Of a DNA stretch of 64,000 nt, positions 1 to 12,777 are shown one piece after another; position 1 is the stretch's first letter, and each line of letters begins with the position of its first letter. The translations under genes were made by a program, and so were the position numbers. Origin of the DNA: Phoebastria nigripes. Taxonomy: Eukaryota > Chordata > Aves > Procellariiformes > Diomedeidae. The notes beneath the pieces are model-generated. The model was given only the letters and a program-made list of their open reading frames with translations. It had not been told where the DNA came from and ran no database searches. Location of the stretch: the NCBI GenBank assembly GCA_035582835.1, contig JAYKAV010003103.1:418932-482931 (forward strand). Direction: 5' to 3'.

Positions 1-239
1 ACATATTCTCTATCATGAAGCATTTGAATTCAAAGTAAGACAAAGAAGATCATCGAAAAAATAGAGCGAGAGCGCAGTAGCAGCAAGTCAAATCAGAATA
101 TATGAGGGAAAGAAAAGATGAGTGAATACAACAGTAATTTTCCATAAGGAATTAATTTTCTTTATTGTTACTTTTTTTCCTCCAAGGAAACACTTTTTCA
201 AATTTAGACTTAAACTTATAGCTGAAAGAATTAAAACTA
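1..239. other. AT-rich sequence, no gene seen
   Basis: No open frame, repeat family or RNA gene is recognisable. The stretch is A/T-rich and leads into a TTCC microsatellite and the first CR1 fragment. Confidence 0.5.
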
Positions 240-260
240 TTCCTTCCTTCCTTCCTTCCT
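240..260. repeat. (TTCC)n microsatellite
   Basis: Five tandem TTCC units lie directly against the 5' truncation point of the CR1 fragment that starts at 261. The tract is pyrimidine-pure on this strand. Confidence 0.9.
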
Positions 261-480
261 ATATTGGACACTAGGAAAAATTTCTTTACTGAAAGAGTGG
301 TTAAACATTGGAACAGGCTGCCCAGGGAAGTGGTGGACTCACCATCCCTGGAAGTATTTAAAAGACGTGTAGATGAGGCACTTAGGGACATGGTTTAGTG
401 GGGCTTGGTGGTGTTGGGTTGACGGTTGGACTTGATGATCTTAGAGGTCTTTTCCAACCTTAATGATTCTATGATTCTAT
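261..480 (+). mobile_element. CR1 LINE, 3'-terminal fragment
   Basis: This is the extreme 3' end of a CR1 non-LTR retrotransposon. It holds the last codons of ORF2, matching the C-terminal signature with NxxxRLPRE and [11 protein letters not shown], then a short 3' UTR with the conserved sequence around the TTCCAACCT box. It ends in two ATGATTCT-type octamers at 463-480, the CR1 3' terminus recognised by its reverse transcriptase. It is severely 5'-truncated, as is usual for CR1. The ORF2 end (RRV-EALRDMV type) resembles the copy at the right edge of the window (63389-64000) and differs from the copies ending in ALSNLI, so two lineages are present. The fragment is non-coding today. Confidence 0.93.
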
Positions 481-744
481 ATAAGCAACATCCTATAGCC
501 GGAAAGGATCTGAAGATGTCATTAGGAACCCAGCTTACATCAAATCAGTCCAAGTACTATAGATGGAAAAGATTCTTTAAGAACATTTTAAAACAGGTAG
601 CAAACATAAGAATATGANACAATATACAAAACTGTACATGTCTACAGAGTGGGTCTGTTGGACAGAAAGAATCAGCAGGATGTAGACATGGTCCAGGTAT
701 GAAAATTTAGAGAGAAGGCTGAATTGAAGACGTATATATACATG
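481..744. other. Spacer between two CR1 copies
   Basis: I see no gene or repeat here. It separates two same-strand CR1 insertions that have different 3' ends, so they are independent insertions. Confidence 0.5.
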
Positions 745-2222
745 ATATTTGAAAAGTCATGGCAGTCAGGTGAAGTCCCCAGTGACTGGAAAAGGGAAAC
801 TTTGCATCCATTTTTAAAAAGGGTAGAAAGGAGGACCCTGGGAACTACCGACCTGTCAGNCTCNCCTCTGTGCCTGGNAAGATCATGGAACAGATCCTCC
901 TGGAAGCTATGCTAAGGCACATGGAGGACAGGGAGGTGATTNGAGACAGCCAGCATGGCTTCACCAANGGCAAGTCCTGCCTGACCAACCTAGTGGCNTT
1001 CTAGGATGGAGTGAGTCCATCAGTGGACATGGGAAGGGCTACAGATGTCATCTATCTGGAATTCTGTAAGGCCTTTGACATAGTCCCCCACAACAGCCTT
1101 CTCTCTAAACTGGAGAGATATGGATTTGACAGGTGGACTGTCNGGTGGGTGAGGAATTGGTTGGATGGTCGCATCCAGAGGGTAGTGGTCAAGGGTTCAA
1201 TGTCCAGATGGAGATCAGTGACGAGGTGTCCCTCAGGGGTCTGTAATGGGACCAGTACTGTTTACTGTCTTCTTCAATGACATAGACAGTGGGATTGAGT
1301 GCACCCTCAGCAAGTTTGCAGATGACANCAAGCTGAGTGGTGCGGTCGACACGCCTGAGGGAGGGACTGCCATCCAGAGGGACCTGGACAAGCTTGAGAA
1401 GTGGGCCCATGTCAACCTCATGAGGTTCAACAAGGCCAAGTGTGGGGTCCTGCACCTGGGTCGGGGCAACCCCCGGGATCAATACAGGCTGGGGGATGAG
1501 GGGATTGAGAGTAGTCCTGCCAAGAAGGACTTGGGGGTACTGGTGGATGGAAAGCTGGACATGAGCCAGCAATGTGCGCTCACAGCCCAGAAGGCCAACC
1601 ATACCCTGGGCTGCATCAAAAAAGTATGGCCAGCAGGTTGAGGGAGGTGATTCTGCCCCTCTGCTCTGCTCTGGTGAGACCCCANCTGGAGTACTGCATC
1701 CAGCTCTGGAGCCCTCAGCACAAGAAAGACATGGACGTGTTGGAGCAGGTCCAGAGGAGGGCCACAAAAATGATCAGGGGGATGGAACGCCTCTCCTATG
1801 AAGAAAGGCTGAGAGAGTTGGGGTTGTTCAGCCTGGAGGAGAGAAGGCTTTGGGGAGACCTTACTGCAGCCTATCAGTACTTAAACGGGGCTTATAAGAA
1901 AGATGGGGACAGACTTTCTATCAGGGCCTGTTGCAACAGGACAAGGGGGAATGGCTTTAAACTAAAAGAGGGTAGATTTNGACTAGCTATAAGNAAGAAA
2001 TTTTTTACACTGAGGGTGGTGAAGCCCTGGAACAGGTTGCCCAGAGAGGCTGTAGATGCCCCATCCCTGGAAACATTCAAGGTGAGGTTGGATGGGGCTN
2101 TGAGCAACCTGATCTAGTTGAAGATGTCCCTCCCCAATGGAGGGGGTTGGACTAGATGACTTTTAAAGGTCCCTTCCAATCCAAACTATTCTGTGATTCT
2201 ATGGTTCTGTGATTCCATGATT
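745..2222 (+). mobile_element. CR1 LINE, about 1.5 kb, 5'-truncated
   Basis: This CR1 copy starts inside the N-terminal part of the ORF2 reverse transcriptase and runs to the true 3' end. The upstream part shows the SWQSGEVPSDWK region. The middle carries the polymerase core, and the end has the conserved 3' UTR and TTCTGTGATTCT-like octamers at about 2188-2220. The target site cannot be defined because CR1 usually leaves no clear duplication. It contains several N positions and reading-frame breaks, so it is a dead copy. The ORF2 end (SLETFKVRLDGA, then SNLI) matches the minus-strand copy at 37289-37893, so those two are of one subfamily. Confidence 0.95.
757..2117 (+). pseudogene. CR1 ORF2 reverse transcriptase remnant
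   Basis: The encoded product would be the CR1 polymerase used for target-primed reverse transcription. Visible landmarks are YLEFCKAFD near 1050-1080, where the usual motif has YLDF followed by the first catalytic Asp in AFD, the FADD box at 1315-1326 with both catalytic Asp codons intact, [10 protein letters not shown], and the C-terminal [17 protein letters not shown] segment. Breaks are a TAG at 1002-1004 replacing the usual Tyr before DGV, a frameshift between about 1225 and 1250 in the PQG-xxxGPVLF region, and another near 1620-1640. No initiator or endonuclease domain is present. It cannot give a functional protein. Confidence 0.9.
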
Positions 2223-4507
2223 ATATACCTTAGTAAGAGGCAGATAAAATTAATCTCATTTTAAACTAGATAAACAAATATCTATGGCTCCCTTCATTGT
2301 GAATGGTCAAAAATAATATTTTGAGCCTATGACCATCTCATGAGATCTCATGAGATCCCTTTTTCTTTCTGTCAGCATCCATGTAAAATTTTTTCAATGA
2401 ATTGGCCAGTTCCAAACATTTAAGGAAGAGGTAGAAATCTCAGTATTCCACTAAATTACATTTAGTGTAATTCCCAGCTGGACTGGGAAAACCTGAATAT
2501 GTTCCCAGTGACAAAAAGACAGAGCAGAGAACACAATCATCTGCTCTGTTTGGCAGCTAAGTTCTTGACAGTCTTTGCATCTGTACTAATTTATATCAAC
2601 CATCATTAGGTCTGAACTATTTGTATCAGTGACTTTATTTTGCACAGCCAGCAGCAGTGATGATATTGCAATTATGATATCTCAAAAAGTATCGCATTAA
2701 CACCAAGCGTTTTAATGTTCTGAAACTTTTGTACCAGTACTAGTATGATTAGCATGGAGATGCAGACAAATATAGAGTATAATGAGTTTCTCAAGCTATA
2801 TCTATCCTACTAAACAAAAGAGGGTAAAAGTAAAAAGTACACTGCACTCTCATCATTCCCATTACTTAATTTTTAACTTGCTCCCTAGATCGGTCCTTCA
2901 ACTGCCTGTCTCCAAAACAATGTGTAGACTTCATTCAGTGTCTCCAGGGACCACCTCCAAAAGGCAGTATTGATAAGACAGCACTACTTTAAGCTTTCTT
3001 GAATGTATACTTTTCTCCATCAGATAATCTCTCGTCTGCTCTCATGTCACAGAAAGATGCAAGCAGTGCATACCTTCAAGTTCATGTTGAAAAATAAAAT
3101 AGAAACACACACTCTGGTGGGTTGCNACATAACACCATTATGCCTGACACTGAAGTGAGGAAAGTACACAAAACAATACCATATTATACAGCTACAGGGA
3201 CACTACACAGAGTCTAGTGGAGATCCAGAGCTAGGTGCTGTGTCATATGGGTGCAGTCATTCTTTTCAAGAAGGAGCTGAAAACTTTGTGGATGAATTCC
3301 AGTGGTCATTGCTACTTGATCCCTTGGCCGAGCATTAGTTCCTTGAACCTGAAGCAGTATACATATAAACCTGTTCTCCTCTCTTACAGTTTTCTCTCTT
3401 GTTGAGGAAGATAGGGGGTATGCAAGGAAGAGAGAAGACAAAAAACTATTCCTGGGATCTTTATTCTTTTGTAAAAGCTACTGCAAAAGATGGCAGGGAA
3501 AAGGACAATATCTGTTCCTTCTCTGCCACCTTGTAGTAAGCTATCCAGCAAACCTCTGATTTCATTCAGTGATTGTACCAGTAATTATAGATCTTTGTCT
3601 CCTCTCATATATATAGCAACTTGAATTTAGTCCAGAAGTTTCTCAAGGACAATGAGGAGCTCTGCCAACTGGGGAGCTGGGAGGAGGCAGAAGCTGAAGT
3701 AAAAGCTTCCTCCTGCTTTTCCATTCTCTGCTATTGGAGAAAGGATGATGGCCATAAGGCAGGGTCCTAAGGTCCCTGCAAGAACCTTGATTTTTTTGTG
3801 TTTTGGTGAATGTTGAATGTAAACCCATTGGAATCTTTAAATAGTTAAAGTTTTTTATAAAATAATTTGTTCTATGATTCTATAATTTAAGAAAGGAGGT
3901 ATTTATTTCAAACATAACTCTTTATTTGTTTTTGTTAGAGCTATTTTTAACTAAAATATCAAAGGGGCAGCAGCTCTTCCCTCTCCCTCTTCCTTCTCCC
4001 CCATAAAGGAGATAATAGAAAGATTACTTAAAAAAAACAAAGAAAAAATATTTCTGAATTGTGATTGAAGATACNAAGCTAAGAAGACAGGTTTTGAAAA
4101 ACATAGAAAAGACAGAATAAGTTAGACCAGATAATTCCAGGACAATTATGCTAACTATATTTAATATTATCCAGAAATGAAGCAGGATGGCAAAAAGCCA
4201 TTCTTTCCAGAATAAAGATTGAAGTCCTGACAGAACAGCTGTGTTTGCTTACCTGCAAAGGCTAACCTGCTCTATTGCCTGTATTATTTAGAATAAAAAG
4301 TGTGATGGTAACGTGTGATACTATGCCACCTGCAAGGCTAATAGCATTAGAACTTTATTCTAGTTCAGCTACCAATATCACAGACACAGTAGGCACAAGA
4401 ACTTCAGACCTGCTGAACGTGTACTCATATTTGCTGTCAGTGACCTGAGACTTACGGTCCTTTGCCTCCTATTCATTAGGATTTGTGTATCCAGGTGTTC
4501 ATTTGTT
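2223..4507. other. Unique AT-rich stretch, no gene
   Basis: Short frames on both strands have no recognisable domain and lack a coherent splice pattern. The only small structure is a doubled ATCTCATGAG at about 2335-2360. I cannot assign any host exon or repeat family here. Confidence 0.5.
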
Positions 4508-4588
4508 AGTTTTTTGTTTTGTTTTGTTTTGCTTTCTGTTTTGGCTGTTTTGTTTTTCAGGGTTTTTTGTTTGTTTGTTTGTTTGTTT
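4508..4588. repeat. T/G-rich low-complexity tract
   Basis: Runs of GTTTT and then GTTTG units dominate this stretch, with a few interruptions. It is an imperfect microsatellite, asymmetric between strands. Confidence 0.85.
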
Positions 4589-7500
4589 ACTTTCCCTACC
4601 TTATATTTGTTATTTATCTTGACTAGCCATTAACCAGATATTCTAGCAAATCAGATGTCTTTACATTCCAGGTGTCTACGTACCCTTCACATTCCACAAA
4701 TGCTTACAGAAATTATCACTAAAGGTAACCAAATGGCATTCATCTTGCGTAACTTCAGATGTCTTCAAAGTTGTCTACATTGGAGTTACTCAGCCTAGAG
4801 TCCATTTATGGTTAATAGAGAGTAATAGGTACTTCCTAAGAAAAAAATTATTTTATTCATTTTAAAGATCTAGCTTAGTATGGGATTTTCATTAGCAATT
4901 CAGTCTAAATGTAATGTTGATCCTCTAGGTCATCTAGGCTAGGATTAAGCCAAGATGAGTAGATCTTTCCCTCTATTTCCCCGACGCTTGGGAGGAGCAC
5001 CTATATTTATATTAGTTCTTCCAAAGAAAGATGAAGAAATGTTTATAAATTAACCATAGTCACCATTAAGACTGTTTTAGAGGCTTTTTTAATAGGGAGA
5101 GCATTTTAATTTTATTCCTGCCTTGGCTTTCTGCCTAGTATTAACACAGTCCATTATTGAATGGAAACATACTTGGTATAATTTAGTTCAAAGAAACGTA
5201 AGCTTACATTTGTAATACTAATAATGCTTTATTTGATTTTGTTGTTTACAGGTTAAAGCTNATTTTATTTTTATATTTAGCATAAAAGGAAAAAGGCCCA
5301 CAAGCCTCCTCCAAACTTTTCCAAGCTCTAGACACCTTTGTCTTAGATTTAAAAGAAAAAAGGGGGGGAGGGGGAACCTCTAGGCAGATCAGCAGTTTTC
5401 TTCTGCACAAAAGAATTCAATTCATAAAATCAAAATGTCTCCATTTCTCCAATGTCCCTCCCAAACAATTCCTCCCACTAAATCTCTATTTCTATCCTCT
5501 TAAAATACCATCATTCTGTGAATCTACGTAAATGTCTCTGTTCGTTCAGACCTAAGTGCAAGAAACACTTCTTTCATCATTTGAAGATTGCTACTTGTTT
5601 TTTTTTTTTTTTACTTTGAATGCTGTGATACACAAGTAAGCTTATAGCAACTACTGCAATAACTTTTGACTTCATGGTAAAAAACACAACCACAGCACTA
5701 AAGGATTCTCATTAGACTAAAATTTGAGTTAGGGACTACTTGTTTTTATCTATTTTAAATGCCTAAATCATAATATTGAAACAAAATTAAAGTAATTGGC
5801 AGTAGATAGAAGAGCAGTTTCCTAACTTAAGAATTCTGCCGTAGAAGAAAGGATTTTAAGAACCAACTAAAGATATACTATAAAATGACACCTTCGGATA
5901 CCACTGTGTTTCAGAGAATATAAATATCTTAAGTATCTTTAACATCACAATAGTTGAGTATATTTAGAAGTTATGTAAGTTTAAAAGCCTGATCATTTTA
6001 GAAAATAAAAAGGAGAGAGAGAAATCGATATACATGGTTTACATATATGTTTGACTATCCATTCTGAAAGCTGTTCATCTGCTGCTTGGTGAAATACAAC
6101 TGAAATCTACTGAATTCAAGCAGATCCACTAACCTGTGCCCCCATACCAACCTACATTGCATTACCAATCCTGCAGTCTGCAGAATGATTCCACTCACGT
6201 GTGAACTATGCCTGCTTTTTGTACAAAAGCATTGCTTTAGCTATACTGTGATCAGTTATGTACATATGCCACTTAGCCTCTGTTAGGATCTTCCTGGTAG
6301 TTGNTAGTTTACTTTTCTTGTAATACTTAACTTTCTTTTCAAGACATAAACTTTAAATATTTAAATCCCAGCATGAAGGACTTTTTTTGTAGAGCCACAC
6401 AATTTCAGGAAATATGGAACTGTTAACCTAAAAAAAGGTGCCTGAATCTGTTACACTGTGCGCATGAGTTTTCTACTTAAAGTGACCATCAGTGAAAAGT
6501 GCTAAGGACCATTCTGGGCGTAAATATGAACCCGTATAAAAATCAATATATATTTACTGAATTGAAACAAGTAATTTGATTGGTTTATTGTTTACACTAC
6601 TCCTGTTTAGAGACTTTATTAAGGTTCTTAATGTAAAAGGACTTTTTTTGCTTAAAAAAAATAAAAACCCAGTACTTAAAGGCTATTGCTATTTATATAT
6701 TTCCATTAAGAAGGAAATGAGTGGAAATGCTTTCAATTGAAATGCTAATAAGAAGAAAAAAAAAAAAAAAACTTAATTTTCCATGAAGGAAAAGTCATTT
6801 CTGCTTAAATTAAGTGTCTGTATGAAACATTATATTTCACTTCAAGAGTTTTTTTTTTTTTATTTTAAATTTAATAAATCCGTATTTGCCTCTCTTAATA
6901 ATCAATATGGCTTTCAGAGATAGTGTCAACTATCATGAATACTTGTTATTTCTTTGCATCTCTTCAGGAAAAGCTTGCATGTATGGTGTATAACATTGAT
7001 TGGAATTAACATTACTAAGAATAGTGAAAAATTACTTCCTTACAGATTGAAAAGTTGACAGGCAGTAGGATATAATGGTCAAAGATATATAGGCAATGCA
7101 ATTTATGACCTAATTCAAAGCAAAAGTGATTTTAGACTCTTTCCAGTGACTTCAAATGGTTTCAGAAGAAGCCTTTATTAAAAGTTGAAGAAATCTTTTT
7201 TTAATCCAAAACCAAATCTGTTTTCAAATATAAAGCAAGAAATTCAAACTGTGCATGCTTTACTGATATGCACATAGGATACGCTGAGTATTATTTTCAT
7301 TCATGACAACATGTCAGGTCCCCCCTATCAGATTTATTTACCCAAATTCAGAAGCTTCATGCCATTGGAATCCTTTAGGATACTCAGAATATATTCATGG
7401 AGTTGACAGTACAACACAGAACTGAGAAAGTCTTTGTTCACCTGGAACAACATCTGGAGGTCAGACTAAATGCCTTAAATAGTAGTATTTGATAACTATG

Positions 7501-9300
7501 TTTAGGCAACTGAATAAGTCCCTATGTTTCAGGTGTTCCAATTAGTCACTTTGGCAAGAAAAATAAAATTTAAAAAAAAANCACAAAACCAAACAGAAGA
7601 TTCACATTTTCCATTTTAAGTTCTGAGAAGATGATGTACTTACCTAAACCATAAGGATTCAGCAGAAGGGCAGGCTGAAAGATTGTGGGCTCCTATTCAT
7701 GCAGACAGCTTTCTGCATAGAAGATGTATCTTGAAGCATTTCCAGGCACCTGAAGAAAAAGACATGATTTTTGTGCAGGCAGCAAAAGTCCGAAGTTTGA
7801 AAACTTGGCCTAGTCCTGGAATCTTGGAAGGTGTCAGGGCTGGAGGGGAAAAGACTGGTGAGATTAAGTGACGGGAAGTAAAGAAGTCAAAGTGATAAGT
7901 GTTGTGAGAGACAAACAGTATCAGAACATAGAGTTGTTTGAGATATTTGGGCAGGGAGAAGAAGAAACTTTGGGATAAATGTGTAGGAAGCTTGGAAAGG
8001 TCTCATATGGAATCCCTGTAAAAAATGGTTTTCTGTTAAGGAAGTAATATGTTTTTTAAAGAAAAAATACAAGACAGTCTGAGGGGATGGGTAAATCCTG
8101 AGGTTTGCAATGACCATTTTTTTTGACACAGTTCTGATGGAAGTTCAAATAGCTGGGCATCAACCTGTGTTGGAAAACTATCAAGAATTTATCACTCTGG
8201 GGAAAAGAGTGAGAGTTCTTCAGTTTTTCAGCAGGTCATGATTCAGGATATATTTTGCATAACTTTTGCCTGAAGTGGAAAAGTAAAAGTGTCTGAGTNA
8301 TATAGAAGAAACAATAGACTGTTGACTTTATTCTCTTCAGTCTGGGTTTATTATACAGGAAAGATGTGAATGGACTCATTGAAATTCATAATGTTCAACT
8401 GTTCATGCTTTCTGAGGACCTTAAAGTAATTACTGTTCTAGAAGTGTATGGTTCATTTTATAATGTGGAAAGTCATGTAAATGGTTATTTGTAAAAAAAT
8501 ATTTTTTTTAAAAATGGATTACATCCAAGGTAATGCTTAGGATAAAACTAGGGATAGAGACATCAGTGAAAGGATAAAAAAAATAAACCTAAAAGAGTGG
8601 AAATTTATTTAATTTTTCCTAATTCAAGTAATGTTTTCATATAAGGAACTGGAAGTCACAAGCCTTATCAATCATACTTTCATGATTTTGCAAGCAGAAC
8701 TCCCCTGTGTTTACTCTTGTAGGTTGGTGAACTCAGTAAAGAATCAAATTCCAACTGAAAAAGACAGAAATAGATGGTGGAATGCTGCATATTCACATTT
8801 TACATCTTGTGTAGGGTAGNACCATGAAAGCTATTTTTTGACTCTGACTTCATATCTCCAGTTACCTGGCCCACTAAACATCAATGATATTTCTTTACCT
8901 AATTCAGATGCTTAGGGTGCTTAATTCAACTTTTTATAGTCTTTTGACTGTACCCTTTACTAGCAGAAGACTCAGATTGTAGGCTGTCTCCATTCCGATG
9001 AAAGCCACTGATAAAAATGGGATTTATGTTTAACAAGTTGACTAAGGTTTCAAATCATAACATTTGCCTCAGAACAAATCACAACACACTGAAGAAAAAT
9101 AGCCAACAATAAGACTGAATGCCTGAGCAATTTTTGAGATGTTCGCTACCTCCTTCAGCTGCATCAAAATTTCACCCTAAATTTTTACACTTACATGGCT
9201 GTGCTGATGGTTGGAATTCCACTGGAGAGTAAAACAAGATAAGACAAATTTTATTAACCTACTGAACAACTGTACTGATTTCACTAATGGACATCTGTGC
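4589..9300. other. Long AT-rich stretch with homopolymer runs, no gene
   Basis: No mobile element or exon is recognisable. It holds a purine block (A-run then G-run, about 5351-5376), T runs at 5598-5612 and 6849-6860, and an A run at 6756-6771. Open frames are below about 80 codons and have no family signature. Confidence 0.5.
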
Positions 9301-9304
9301 CCGA

Positions 9305-9595
9305 CATCTTATTAGCACCTCCAGGTATTATCCCTAGTCCTGCACTGCTCTCCATCTTTCCCTACATGGAAAAGACTACAGCTACATCTAGCCTAGATAT
9401 ATGTGCAAAATTAGACCCAAAGAAACAAGACCCAAGAACCTGTGACCTGGCTACTTTTTCTTTGTGATAGAAATAAACTTCTGCTGCTGGGGCCTTAGAC
9501 CATGGCTGCTTGGGGTGAGGGACCTGCGGGCTTCAATGTGTGCTGAATTAAACTTCTGACCTGGATGTCTTGTGTTTCAGTTGTGTATCTTATAG
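9305..9595 (+). mobile_element. Possible very old LTR tail
   Basis: This patch is richer in G and C than its surroundings and contains two similar polyadenylation-type segments 75 bp apart: AATAAACTTCTG beginning at 9472 and ATTAAACTTCTG beginning at 9547. Paired signals of this kind followed by a short C/T-rich tail occur in some retroviral R-U5 regions. I cannot see clear TG/CA ends or a target-site duplication, and no second copy exists in the window. It could instead be a chance duplication or the 3' end of a host transcript. Confidence 0.25.
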
Positions 9596-12500
9596 ACATA
9601 CCATATCATTGTCAGTATAATCCAAATGATAAATGACAAGGTGAAAATTGGACAGATGTGTCTTTCTCTGGTGTGGGTTTCAAATTCTAATAACTGAAAG
9701 CAGATTTCTAAAATCTCAGCCAACATGAGATGGCTGTAGGTAATATCATGAATAGAATTACACAGCATCTGACAGATTTCCTACAGAAGCAACTGGAAAG
9801 ACATGGAAACTATTAAACATGAAAATATTATTCTTGATGTGGACTTCACACAATATTTTGAATATATATGGATGCTACCATACAAAGGCCAAAAGAAGTT
9901 TTGCCAGTGATTTAAAAGGGTCAGGATTTCACTCCTATAACAAACTTTTGTATTGGACTTTCTGTAAATTACACAGAATACAGTGAGCTTTGGACTTAAG
10001 ATAGTAAGCTCCTAATTGATTGTATAATGAGTTTCTTTTTAGTGTCTGATTTTTAAACAATGAGCACCTAATGAGTTTGTTAACTATAAAAAGTAAATTA
10101 AACAAAATAAATTAATTCTAAAATAATTACATTTGTAACAATGAACTTGAAGCACATTTACAGAACATAAGCATCTGAGACAAGAATTACGTACTCAGCT
10201 ACTTAGTTACTTACAGAGTCTGGAACTCAAATGTAATTTTGAGTATTAGTGACATTCATTCTGTGACTTCCATTATAATACCAAAATTCCCAGAATATAG
10301 CACCAGAAACTAGCAGACTTAAAAGAGAATTACGTGTTATCTCTTCCTGGAATTCAACCTGAAATCTAGGGTCAATTTCTTCATGATAATGCATTAATTA
10401 TTTTTATTTGTTTGAACTATTTTTGAGTGATTTTTATTTTAAATTCTGTTTGTCTGCTACCATAATATGTGGAAGACATTTCCTGTGGTAACATTCATGG
10501 AAATTCAGCTGATATTCCATACTAGACTACTTTATGGCACTTCCGCTATGACATCATGGTACAAGAGGGGTTAAAAATTGGGCTAGAGGGAGGGATGAGT
10601 AAATATCTCCATGAAAGGTTGTGCTGTAGGCAGTTTGTTCTGATTCTGCAGACCCATCTGTTAGTTATACCTGATTCCTGAACAGTTTTCCAGTTTTATC
10701 TCTATGCAGGAAAGTCTTGCAGTCCATCACTCAGGTCAGTGAGAATGGTATTTTCTTCCTTAACCCGTTCATCACCATTGCCCACTAAGCTCAGTAAATG
10801 GCATAGGGACTTCCAGGAACTCTACATGAGAAACACAGTGAGATGGAAGATGACATTTAGGTCTTTGTCTATACTAGTAAACTAAATAGGAACAGAACAT
10901 GGCATCAAGCAATAGCCTGTGATTATCCATGCTGGCTACTTGTTATGTGCCTTTGCACAGTTCCAGTCCATATCAACAATATTTCAGGCAATGAGAAAGT
11001 GTGGATGGCAGCACAGGTAAGGAACTAGTCACAGGAAGCAATATAGATATGGTAGTTTAGCCATATGGATGTGAGCCATAATATGCCAGTACGGCTCAGA
11101 GTCAACGTACTTGCCCTTATTCATTTTAATTAATACCATAGGCTGACCTTGAGGTCCCCACTTCTGTGTTGATTTCTTGAAACAGCTCCTCCACTTCCAC
11201 CTTTTCCCTTGGTGCACCTCTCCCCACTTGCTCGCACATACAAACCAATGAAAGAAAGGTATCCATAACTAACTTCCCATGCCTTGGTGATACCAGAAGC
11301 TAGTTTTGGTTAAAGTACTTTATCAGACTCTTGGATCAGTGATCATTTAAACCCACCAGTGCAATTCACCACAGTGTATACAGTGTGAATATATAAAGAG
11401 AAATGGTTAGGAGAGAATTATTTAATTCACCATAATTATGGGGTGTTGTTGCAAGGGTGACAACAGTGGGAAAGCACTGACAAGCAATATAGAATATGTC
11501 CTAGAGGTAATATTTCTCTAAGTGCACAAGCTTTTACCATTTAGCTTGCTTAGCTAAGTTGTGAAGAGACGTAAGCAACTATCGTTACTTTTAGACTTTG
11601 CTGATGGAAGGGAACAATGCAATTTCATGTGTGATTAGAAAACTGTGTTTTTACCTTTATTGGTAAAACATTACTCAGGTCTAGAATGAACTAAAATATC
11701 AACTGAAATATTAAAATGGTCAAAGTGTACAAGTGTTCTTTAATTACAGTATTATAAGAAATGTAATACTAATACGTATATGATGTTATGTAATGTGCTC
11801 TATTATCNTAAAAAGCACTGCAATACCTTATACAGTGTGTTCACAAATCGATGTCATGTAGTTTGATGCAATACCGTCTATGTTCATGGATAATATGCAG
11901 AACACACACTGAACTTCTCATCCCTAGAGAGGGTTTTAAAGAGTTCTATCAGAAAAGGTAAGTACACACTTTGTTATTTTAAATATTTGAAAACCAATGT
12001 TCAGACAGTTGAGGTGATTTAATAAAGTTTAAATATTGAGTCAGGAGCCTATCTCAGAAGAGGAATGAAAATTATAAACCATGTCAGACTCATCTGGTAT
12101 ATAGTGTTGCAATTGCATTTATTTCATTAAACTTATAATAACAGACAGCACTTGAGAATAATACACACACCCCAATTCTGATTTTATAGCCTCTGAGGCA
12201 TTGTTGCCTCTTTAATCTCATAATTAAGTCAAAACACAGCTCTTGCTGTAAAAAGTTTTGAAGTTTGTTGTTGCATTTATGAATATAGCCCATGGATGTT
12301 AACAAGAAAGCAGGGCTTTATAGAGATCCACTGCTGCAATATTTTTACTAGAAATGGAAGGATGTATCTTGACCAGATACCCTGTATTATAGCTGTAGTA
12401 ATTAATTTGTAATTCATTATTTATAAATTATAAAAGTTTGTTTATGTTGTTTAGATAAACAACATTAACATCAAATGTCAAGCTGTATTAATTCAATGGG

Positions 12501-12777
12501 TTCTTTCTCATGCCAACCTATATTTGCTGCTTAATTACCCAATCTCATTCCTAAAAATGAATACTATCTTACTATCCACTGTTAGCGTTTCTAAAAAACC
12601 CAATATATAAAAATTAAATTCTCTGGTTTTTTTAGAACAGAGGTACATATTTCCAGTTTTGAATACTAAATAATCTTATACTCAATTATTGAAAATCTGG
12701 AGACTGGAAAAAAAAAATTTTAAAAAGGATATTGGTACTCAAATCATGATGATTTTTTCTCCTGATAATAATACAGG
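9596..12777. other. AT-rich stretch, no gene
   Basis: I see no repeat family or exon. Frames of 60-70 codons on the minus strand, around 9577-9768, 11029-11217 and 12090-12305, have no recognised motif. Confidence 0.5.

Noticed and set aside
1189..1767. 192-codon minus-strand frame
   Set aside because: It is the antisense shadow of the CR1 ORF2 remnant at 757-2117, and the sense frame carries the reverse-transcriptase motifs.
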